Origin: an uncultured Peptococcaceae bacterium
GTDB taxonomy: Bacteria; Bacillota; Dehalobacteriia; UBA7702
DNA: 6,945 nt
NCBI GenBank assembly: GCA_937919295.1
Contig: CALFRX010000052.1
Coordinates: 1 to 6,945 of the forward strand
Direction: 5' to 3'
Part shown: one piece after another, positions 1 to 5,130 of the stretch
Position numbering within the stretch: position 1 is the first letter of the stretch
Layout: every line of letters begins with the position of its first letter
Position numbers and translations under genes: made by a program
The notes under the pieces: generated by a model
What the model was told of the DNA's origin: nothing
The model's database searches: none
Seen by the model: only the letters and a program-made list of their open reading frames with translations

Positions 1-587
1 GCGGCGGCCATATCGATATATTTGGGAATATTTTCGGTATGGGCGAGGTCAATGTGCATGCAATGCTTTGTGGTGTTGTTTAAAAAGGCCTCGGCTTCAT
101 GGAGGTCACAGGAGGAGGCCGGGCAATCCTGGGCGGTCACCGCGTGGGAGTAGACACTGACGGTGCTGAGGTAATCCCCTAAAATTGTCGTGTTGATCAA
201 ATCCTGTTTTGAGGAATTCCGTGGTTCTCCCGTATCCGGGTCAATGACGGTAACGCCGGCGCCGAAGGTTGTAAAACCAACGCGGCTGCCGTCCATGACA
301 TAGTCGTTTTTGCCGTCGCGGCTGGCCATAATGATGGTGCTGGGGGCGCTTTTGATGGCGTCCTCTACCATGTAGGGACGGATCTTTACCTTACCGGTGC
401 TGTAATCCACCACGGCGCCGCCGTCCTTGAAAATATCCTGTGCTTCTTTGGAATTAACGTGGACGCCTTCTTCCCATAATATTTCCAGAGTGGCGAGATG
501 AATTTGCTGCAATTCATCGGGGGTGTACATGTTCAAGCTGAAACCTTCTCTATGAAGGAAGCTTGCCCTGTGATTTCTGATTGTCAT
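1..587 (-). CDS. MttB-family trimethylamine methyltransferase paralogue, C-terminus cut off by the window edge
   Basis: This is the N-terminal 195 residues of an MttB-superfamily protein, open at the left edge. Members move a methyl group from a methylated amine (trimethylamine in Pyl forms, glycine betaine or other quaternary amines in MtgB-like forms) to the Co(I) of a corrinoid protein in the cytoplasm. Its residues 104-181 align without gaps to the neighbouring Pyl-MttB, with 52 of 78 identical by eye, including GFTTFG, VYSHAVTA, DCP, DLHEAEAFL and TTKHC. The Pyl site, near residue 330, lies outside the window, so whether it is a Pyl or non-Pyl enzyme cannot be decided. The ATG at 587 sits 12 bases after an AAAGGA. 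An in-frame TTG at 593 has better spacing (6 bases) and may be the true start. It lies 122 bases downstream of the Pyl-mttB stop and has its own likely promoter (652-704), so it may be expressed both from that promoter and by read-through. Confidence 0.9.
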   Translation of the reverse strand, partial: MTIRNHRASFLHREGFSLNMYTPDELQQIHLATLEILWEEGVHVNSKEAQDIFKDGGAVVDYSTGKVKIRPYMVEDAIKSAPSTIIMASRDGKNDYVMDGSRVGFTTFGAGVTVIDPDTGEPRNSSKQDLINTTILGDYLSTVSVYSHAVTAQDCPASSCDLHEAEAFLNNTTKHCMHIDLAHTENIPKYIDMAA

Positions 588-651
588 GATCAAACCCCAT
601 CCTTTCTCTTTTGCTTGAGAAAAACCAGTACGATTCGTTCCTTCCACTGTC

Positions 652-704
652 AGTATAGGATAGAAAGGGGGTCGGGGTATTGTGGATTTTTTTGCTATTT
701 TTGT
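652..704 (-). promoter_or_regulatory. Promoter and putative AraC-type operator for the second mttB
   Basis: On the minus strand a -10-like TATACT (652-657) lies 15 bases downstream of the box CACAATACCCCG (673-684). No good -35 hexamer is present; the box covers the -35 position, as expected for an activator-dependent promoter. A second half-site, TTTCACAAA, has its ACAAA core at 700-704, exactly 21 bases (two helical turns) upstream of the ACAAT core at 679-683. The same arrangement precedes amt. The inverted repeat ACTG-T-CAGT (646-654) overlaps the -10. The promoter call is an inference from motif and position. Confidence 0.55.
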
Positions 705-709
705 GAAAT

Positions 710-2128
710 TTAAACATGGGATTGTCCCTCGCTTTCGGCAGCCAGAATGATCCGCTGCATCTGACGGCGGGTGGGGCCGTCAAGGGGTTCTACCTTGTGA
801 CTGTGGAGGATCTCGTTGGCGAAAACGTTGGCCCGCTGAAGGATCTCCCCGCGGTTAGAGGCTCCTTGCCAAAAAGCGCGGTCGATCTTTTTCGGTGTCG
901 GGGGGAGTTCCCCTTTGTACATTGCCACCAATTCATGGAGATAGCCGGAGCTGCTGAAGGCGGCGGGGAGGGCAATCTTAGCACAGGAATCTCTGATATC
1001 GGCGACGATGGCGCTGTCTAAGATCAGCTGGGAAAAACTAAAGGTAATGCCCATTTCCAGCATCCCCATGCCGAAAATCAAGTTGGCCTTCTGGAGCAGG
1101 GGGCTGAGGGTGGTTAGGGCCTTTTCGTGGCCGCACTGGAAATCGCTTTCCTTGCTGTCTGCCTAAGTGCCTGCGACGTAGCTTGGGATATTGTAGTAGC
1201 GGGCCATGGCGGCGGCGGCGGCGGAGCAAAGCCCCAGCTGAGGCGAACCCACCGGCGCCGTGTTATTGATAAAATCAAAAGAGGTACTGGAACAGCCGTA
1301 AATCACTGGCGTTCCCGGGGAGGTCAGTTGGGCCAAAGTCAGTCCCGCCAATACTTCAGCATTGCTCACCACTAAGGTGCCGCCGAGGGTTGCCGGCGCT
1401 GTTTGACAGGCGATGGCCATGGGCAATACGTTGACCGGCAGTCCAACCCGGGCGAATTCAATGATCAGGTCGCAGCTGTCCGTCGGAAAACAGAGAGGGC
1501 TTAAAGGACAGGTCAGTGCCGATACCAGGGGCTTTTTGTAGAGGTTATTGACGCCGTCGGTGAGCAGCCCGGCCATGTCGATGAAGCGGCGGATATTACG
1601 TTTGCCGCCGAGGTCAAGGTGAATGCAATGCTTGGTCGTATGAGTCAAAAAGGCCTCGGCTTCGTGGAGGTCGATGGATTGAAGGGGGCAATCCCTGGCG
1701 GTGACGGCGTGGGAATAGACGTCGAGGGTATCCAGGTAGTCGCTGATGATCGCCGTTTCAATCAAATCCCGTTTGGTGGAGGGCCGGGGCAGGCCGGTTT
1801 CCCGGCTCATCACGGAGAACCCCACGCCAAAGGTGGTAAAACCGCTGATTTCGGAGTTCATCCGATAATCGTGCCGGGGATCTCTGGCCCTTAAAGTGAA
1901 GGAAGACGGCGCCAGGGCCAGGGCTTTTTCGATGATCTTGGCCGTGAGATAAACCCGGCGGGTGGACCAGTCCACCACGGCGCCGTGATCTTGAAAAATC
2001 GCCAGGGCTTCCGGGGCCTGAAAAATCACACCCTGGTCACAAAGGATGGCGAAGGTCGCGGCGTTGATTTGATCCATAGCTTCTGTTGTCAATAATTGTC
2101 CTTTCAGACTGCTATTCCAGGGAATCAA
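710..2128 (-). CDS. mttB: Pyrrolysine-containing trimethylamine methyltransferase MttB (UAG read through)
   Basis: It demethylates trimethylamine and passes the methyl group to the corrinoid protein MttC in the cytoplasm. Standard translation stops after 321 residues at a TAG (1163-1165), but the same frame continues for 150 sense codons with unbroken family sequence to a TAA at 710. Read through, the protein has 472 residues with Pyl at 322, close to the known archaeal MttB (about 495 residues, Pyl near 334). Sequence before the amber (YYNIPSYVAGT) and after it (ADSKESDFQCGHEK, then GMGMLEMGITFSFSQL) is characteristic of the family. The N-terminal half carries GFTTFG (96-101), VYSHAVTARDCP (137-148) and DLHEAEAFL (153-161). 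The start is TTG at 2128, preceded at 7 bases by GGAGG and overlapping the stop of the regulator gene (TTGA), so the two are probably translationally coupled. An annotation pipeline would call two fragments or a pseudogene here. Function depends on pylTSBCD, MttC and RamA, none of which is in the window. Confidence 0.9.
1138..1151 (-). other. Small hairpin with GNRA-type loop just downstream of the UAG
   Basis: Eleven bases after the amber codon, the mRNA reads GGAAA-GCGA-UUUCC, a perfect 5-base-pair stem closed by a GCGA (GNRA) tetraloop. A second small hairpin, GGCC-N7-GGCC, follows at 1118-1132. PYLIS-like structures downstream of Pyl codons have been proposed for archaeal methylamine methyltransferases, but they are not strictly required for decoding. 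The structure is visible; a role in recoding is inference. Coding constraint alone may explain it. Confidence 0.4.
1163..1165 (-). other. In-frame UAG codon, probably decoded as pyrrolysine
   Basis: The TAG interrupts mttB at codon 322, the position where the trimethylamine methyltransferase family has pyrrolysine. The frame stays open for 150 more codons with family-typical residues, and there is no frameshift. The other four complete genes end in TGA (amt, regulator) or TAA (mttB, SLH gene), so no TAG is used as a terminator here, although the sample is small. A nonsense mutation or sequencing error is possible but much less likely, given the exact position. Confidence 0.88.
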
Positions 2129-3390
2129 AACGGCACCTCCATTTTTTCCCGGGCATTTATCCAGCGTTTTGGCGAAACACCCTCGATTTTTTTAAAGACA
2201 TTGGTAAAATAACTTTGATCGGAAAACCCCACCTGCTGGGCGATTTGGGCCAGGGAATTTCCGGCTAACAGCAGCTTTTTGCTTTCTTCGATGCGGATCT
2301 TATTCAGATAGGACGAGTAACTCTGCCCCGTGGCTTTTTTAAAGCAATTGCTAAAATAGGTTGGATTCAGATGCACGACGGCGGCTACGTCGCTTAAGGA
2401 AATGTTGTTATAATGGCCGCGTATGTAGTGCATGGCCCGGAAAATCATATCCCGGTTGCGCAGTTCATGGCACTGTAAATATTGGCGGATAAAAACGTAG
2501 TTGATCCGGCTCAGTTCACGGCCGAGGCTTTCCTTGGAAGCGGCGGCGAGCATCACGTCCACGTTGATTTCATCGGTTTGAAAGAAGTAGGAGGGATGCA
2601 TTCCGCTGTTTTTCGCCAGCTCCATCAGGAATTCCAGATACCGGCAGGCCCGGTGCAACACGGTTTGGATCGGGGCGTCGGCGAAAATGAAAGCGCTGAA
2701 GGTAAGGAAAACCTCCGCCAATTCCTCTCCGCATAAATCGCCGATCTCTCCGCCGGCCAGAACGTTTTCTTTTAGCCGGGCAAAAGCCGCATCCTCTTCC
2801 TGGTCGGGATTTGCCTTGAGCCAGAGGTGTAGGGATTCGGCGGCGTTAGTATAACCGTCTTTTGTCGTCTGCTTACCCATGGTCAGTTGGTGGGTCATGC
2901 CCTTTAACGCGTTTTGGATCACAGAGGTCATGGAAGTGACTTTGCTTTCCTCTTTGACGGTAATTTCTCCCAATAGCTGCCGTACTTCTTTGGCCCTGGG
3001 TCTCAATGAATAGTTCAGTGCCATGACGTTGGTGATCAGCTGATCGTCGGCGGGAGTGTAGAGGAGGGGCCCCGCCGTTACAAAAAACGGCTCTTTACCG
3101 GGATAAAGCAGAGGAAAAGTAACGTTTACAAGGCCGAAAGGACAAAAATAGATCAACGGTTCCCGGCTGCCTTCGGTCTCTTTAAAACTCTGTAAGTAGG
3201 ATTGGCGGCAAATCTGTTTCGTATCGTAAAAGTGAATAAAACGGCAAAAGTTGCTGCGGCTTTCTAAGCCGCAGCAACCCAACGTACGCCCCGTACGGTC
3301 AAAAAAACTGCAGGGTACGCCAAAGGCCAAAGAGATATCGTGGAGTAAATGATCGATGATTGCTTCGGTTTTTGCAAATGCGTTTTGCAT
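2125..3390 (-). CDS. AraC-family transcriptional regulator with N-terminal PocR sensor domain
   Basis: This is a cytoplasmic DNA-binding regulator of 421 residues. Residues 8-145 form a PocR-type ligand-binding domain with spaced cysteines C49 (SNFC), C61 (QIC) and C83 (YFCPFGL), followed by the Pro- and Gly-rich stretch FPLLYPGKEPFFVTAGPLL. The middle (146-310) is helical and unassigned. Residues 311-421 are the two-helix-turn-helix AraC/XylS domain: first HTH around 331-352 (LSDVAAVVHLNPTYFSNCFK), second around 379-401 (SLAQIAQQVGFSDQSYFTNVFK), ending with the usual SPKRW. The ATG at 3390 is chosen because GAGGGGAG precedes it by 7 bases; an upstream in-frame TTG at 3432 has no such site. 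Its stop overlaps the TTG start of the Pyl-mttB, tying regulator and enzyme. PocR domains sense small molecules in anaerobic corrinoid or propanediol pathways. Here a methylamine or pathway intermediate is a reasonable but unproven ligand. Candidate binding sites lie upstream of amt and of the second mttB. Confidence 0.9.
   Translation of the reverse strand: MQNAFAKTEAIIDHLLHDISLAFGVPCSFFDRTGRTLGCCGLESRSNFCRFIHFYDTKQICRQSYLQSFKETEGSREPLIYFCPFGLVNVTFPLLYPGKEPFFVTAGPLLYTPADDQLITNVMALNYSLRPRAKEVRQLLGEITVKEESKVTSMTSVIQNALKGMTHQLTMGKQTTKDGYTNAAESLHLWLKANPDQEEDAAFARLKENVLAGGEIGDLCGEELAEVFLTFSAFIFADAPIQTVLHRACRYLEFLMELAKNSGMHPSYFFQTDEINVDVMLAAASKESLGRELSRINYVFIRQYLQCHELRNRDMIFRAMHYIRGHYNNISLSDVAAVVHLNPTYFSNCFKKATGQSYSSYLNKIRIEESKKLLLAGNSLAQIAQQVGFSDQSYFTNVFKKIEGVSPKRWINAREKMEVPF
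2134..2140 (-). promoter_or_regulatory. Ribosome binding site deciding the TTG start of mttB
   Basis: GGAGGTG on the minus strand lies inside the last codons of the regulator gene, with seven bases between GGAGG and the TTG at 2128-2126. This fixes the unusual start codon and the 4-base TTGA overlap with the regulator's TGA stop. No ATG in this frame lies nearer the site. Confidence 0.8.
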
Positions 3391-3449
3391 CCTAAAACTC
3401 CCCTCATCTCTTTTCTTGGCGAAAATCCACAACGTTTGTTTATAAAGAA

Positions 3450-3478
3450 AGTATATCTTTTTACCGTAATAAAGTCAA
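3450..3478 (-). promoter_or_regulatory. Sigma-A-type promoter of the regulator/mttB operon
   Basis: TTGACT (3473-3478) and TATACT (3450-3455) are separated by exactly 17 bases, each one mismatch from consensus. Transcription would start near 3443, giving a leader of about 50 bases before the ATG at 3390. The promoter begins 20 bases after the amt stop codon. No terminator hairpin is visible between amt and this promoter, so read-through from amt is also possible. The CACAATACCCCG box of the other two promoters is absent here, which suggests basal expression of the regulator. Confidence 0.8.
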
Positions 3479-3498
3479 TTTCCCTCCGTTAAAAAGCT

Positions 3499-4665
3499 TC
3501 AAAAATCTTCCGGCTCTTCGTTTTTTTGGCGAAAAGGCGTAAATCGATTGATGATTTTTACCAATAGATAAGTAACGATAACGCAGTATGCGGTGCCGAT
3601 GAGGAGCCCCGCGACTTCGATGAAAAATTGTTTTGGATTCCCGTAAAGCCATCCCGCCGCCGGTGCCAAATCGGGATTGGCGAAAATCCCCAATAACAAA
3701 ACGCCGGTAAAACCGCCGATGCCGTGGAGAGCCCAAACATCTAAAGTGTCGTCCCAGTTTCTCTTTAGCCGCAGGGCAACGGCGCCGTAGCAGAGCATCC
3801 CGCCGATGAATCCCGCCGGCAGCATCACCCAAGGGGAAACAAAGCCGGAGGTGGGAGTGGAAACCACCAGGCCGGAAAAGGCGCCGAAAACCACATCGCC
3901 GACGCTGATTTTTTTATGCTGTCCGTAGGCTAAGAGCAGCCAGGCGATACAGCCGCTGGCGCTGGCCAAAAGGGTGTTCATCGCCGCTAAAGCGGCGGTT
4001 TCGTTGGCTCCCAGGGCGGCGCTGGCATTGAAGATGAGCCAGCCTGCCCATAAGATGCCGACGCCGATGGCGACGTAGACCATATTGGATGGTCCGTCTT
4101 CCCTCTTTTCCCGGTTGCCGATGGCAAAGACTGCCGCCAATGAGGAAAAACCTGCGATGAGGTGAACCGGCAGCCCACCTGCAAAATCCAAGTAGCCCAT
4201 TTTGGCCAGGAAGCCACCGCCCCAAACCCAGTGGATCAAAGGGCTGTAGACCAGTAAGGACCAGGTAATAAAGAAAATAACGTAAGGCACGAAGCGAAAG
4301 CGTGCCACCAAGGCGCCGGAAATCAACGCCGGTGTGATGATGGCGAAAGTCAGTTGTACGACGAAGAATAAGCTAAGGGGCACCGTTGGCGCCCAGAGGT
4401 TATTGGCATTGTCGGTGAGGCCCCTTAAAAAAAGAAAGTCTGCCCCGCCGATGGTTCCGCCCAGGATATTCTCGCCGTAAGCCAAAGAAAATCCCACCAA
4501 TGACCAAACGAGGGTAATCAGTGGAATCGTAAAAAATGTTTGCATTAACATGGTGTGGGTGAATTTTTTATGGACGAGACCACCATAAAAATAGGCAACC
4601 GCCGGCGTCATCAAGGTGATGACCACCGCCGCGGTAAAAAGAAAAGCAAAATCCCCCGAATCCAT
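3499..4665 (-). CDS. amt: Amt-family ammonium (possibly methylammonium) transporter
   Basis: A 388-residue integral membrane channel of the Amt/Mep/Rh family with about 11 hydrophobic segments. The family conducts ammonium and its analogue methylammonium across the cytoplasmic membrane as a trimer. Visible landmarks match E. coli AmtB: YFYGGLV (25-31), W148 in HWVWGGG, D160 and H168 in the signature DFAGGLPVH, F212 in IFNASAA, and the second pore histidine H314 in DVWALHGIGG. Two oddities stand out. The outer Phe-gate position (AmtB F107) is valine here (V103 in VVQLTF). The cytoplasmic tail is short (INRFTPFRQKNEEPEDF) and lacks the usual GLD...HGE segment that contacts the PII protein GlnK, and no glnK is adjacent. 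The ATG at 4665 is chosen because AGGAGG precedes it by 6 bases; an upstream in-frame start at 4692 has none. There is no cleavable signal peptide beyond the first membrane segment. Its location next to mttB suggests uptake of methylated amines, or handling of ammonium released from them; this is inference. Confidence 0.92.
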   Translation of the reverse strand: MDSGDFAFLFTAAVVITLMTPAVAYFYGGLVHKKFTHTMLMQTFFTIPLITLVWSLVGFSLAYGENILGGTIGGADFLFLRGLTDNANNLWAPTVPLSLFFVVQLTFAIITPALISGALVARFRFVPYVIFFITWSLLVYSPLIHWVWGGGFLAKMGYLDFAGGLPVHLIAGFSSLAAVFAIGNREKREDGPSNMVYVAIGVGILWAGWLIFNASAALGANETAALAAMNTLLASASGCIAWLLLAYGQHKKISVGDVVFGAFSGLVVSTPTSGFVSPWVMLPAGFIGGMLCYGAVALRLKRNWDDTLDVWALHGIGGFTGVLLLGIFANPDLAPAAGWLYGNPKQFFIEVAGLLIGTAYCVIVTYLLVKIINRFTPFRQKNEEPEDF

Positions 4666-4696
4666 ATCATTCCTCCTAACTGAAAACGTCATAGAA

Positions 4697-4725
4697 TCCT
4701 TTGGCGCGGTAAAAACCCCAAAGGA
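4697..4725 (-). other. Stem-loop in the amt leader
   Basis: In the amt mRNA leader, TCCTTTGG (4718-4725) pairs perfectly with CCAAAGGA (4697-4704). Inside, GGT-TTTT-ACC can add three more pairs next to a GCG bulge. The stem ends about 17 bases before the AGGAGG of amt. No U-run follows, so it is not a terminator; it could affect translation initiation or RNA stability. A further upstream pairing, CGGAG with CTCCG, encloses AATCC-CAAGA-GGATT at about 4797-4840. Confidence 0.45.
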
Positions 4726-4851
4726 CGGTTGCGTTTGTTTTCTGAGTGCGGAGTGAATTGGAAGGAAAGAAGGAAGGACTGATTTTTCTCTAAACCGGAG
4801 CTGCTTGGCAATCCTCTTGGGATTTTTTAAGACTCTCCGTGCTTCTCCTCT

Positions 4852-4903
4852 ATTATAGGTGACGGTGCAAACGGGGTATTGTGTTTTTCACAGATTACTT
4901 TGT
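4852..4903 (-). promoter_or_regulatory. amt promoter with putative AraC-type operator
   Basis: On the minus strand a perfect TATAAT -10 (4852-4857) lies 14 bases downstream of CACAATACCCCG (4872-4883), which covers the -35 position; no consensus -35 is present. The second half-site TTTACAAA has its ACAAA core at 4899-4903, exactly 21 bases upstream of the ACAAT core (4878-4882). Box, spacing and half-site match the promoter of the second mttB. A short inverted repeat, TGTG-N5-CACA (4880-4892), overlaps the box. The local PocR/AraC regulator is the likely binder; this is inference. Confidence 0.6.
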
Positions 4904-4975
4904 AAATATCCCATCAATTGTTTTAACCATAAGACGAAATTTGTGATGTAAAATGTAGATTTCAGGAAAAGTTGG

Positions 4976-4984
4976 TGTTATAAT
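4976..4984 (+). promoter_or_regulatory. Extended -10 promoter of the SLH-protein gene
   Basis: TG-T-TATAAT is a perfect extended -10 element. The -35 position 17 bases upstream (4956-4961, TAGATT) is weak, which the TG extension may compensate. Transcription would start near 4991, leaving a leader of about 45 AT-rich bases before the AAGGAAGGG ribosome site (5025-5032). Confidence 0.65.
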
Positions 4985-5015
4985 AAACAAAATCATCTTT
5001 CATAAATAAAAATAG

Positions 5016-5130
5016 AGATGCAAAAGGAAGGGAAAAATGAAAAAGACAATTCAATTATTAACCGCCTGTTGTCTAGCCCTGTTTATGCTAATTTTCGTCA
5101 CCGACGGTGTCAGCGCCGCCACGGCCAGCA
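5016..5130 (+). repeat. First copy of the duplicated ribosome-site and signal-peptide segment
   Basis: The stretch from AGATGCAAA through the first 94 coding bases of the SLH gene recurs at 6834-6945. Within the 94 coding bases the copies differ at only two positions, both synonymous; the leaders differ by a few bases including a 3-base length change. Confidence 0.9.

Larger units (their letters stand above)
4666..5036. other. Divergent intergenic region between amt and the SLH gene
   Basis: These 371 bases hold the amt promoter and operator (4852-4903), a long amt leader of about 180 bases with two possible stem-loops, a polypurine tract on the plus strand (4760-4778), and the AT-rich extended -10 promoter and leader of the SLH gene (4976-5036). 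No open reading frame with a ribosome site and no tRNA or known riboswitch could be recognised by eye. Confidence 0.7.

Noticed and set aside
550..783. A 77-residue minus-strand frame across the mttB-mttB gap
   Set aside because: It overlaps both genes out of frame. Its extent is an accident of the gap, and its downstream ATG at 600 is part of the purine-rich ribosome-site region of the second mttB.
710..1081. A separate 123-residue gene starting at a TTG on the minus strand
   Set aside because: It is the C-terminal part of mttB after the UAG, in the same frame, without its own ribosome site.
1127..1894. Plus-strand open frames opposite mttB
   Set aside because: They are low-complexity or unrecognisable frames antisense to well-supported coding sequence, with no ribosome sites.
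1163..2128. mttB as a pseudogene with a nonsense mutation
   Set aside because: The stop is TAG at the family's Pyl position, and the downstream frame is intact and family-typical to a TAA.
3423..3434. A third copy of the CACAATACCCCG box near the regulator start (ATCCACAACG on the plus strand)
   Set aside because: It matches only eight bases of the extended mttB box, is in the opposite orientation, lies downstream of the promoter and lacks the half-site at 21 bases.
3461..4225. Minus-strand frames inside amt
   Set aside because: They are Arg/Pro-rich shadows of the amt reading frame in other phases.
4697..4725. Rho-independent terminator
   Set aside because: The stem is good but no T-run follows on either strand.
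4760..4778. Polypurine GGAA-type tract that could form triplex DNA
   Set aside because: It is only about 19 bases, an imperfect mirror, and shows no further sign of function.
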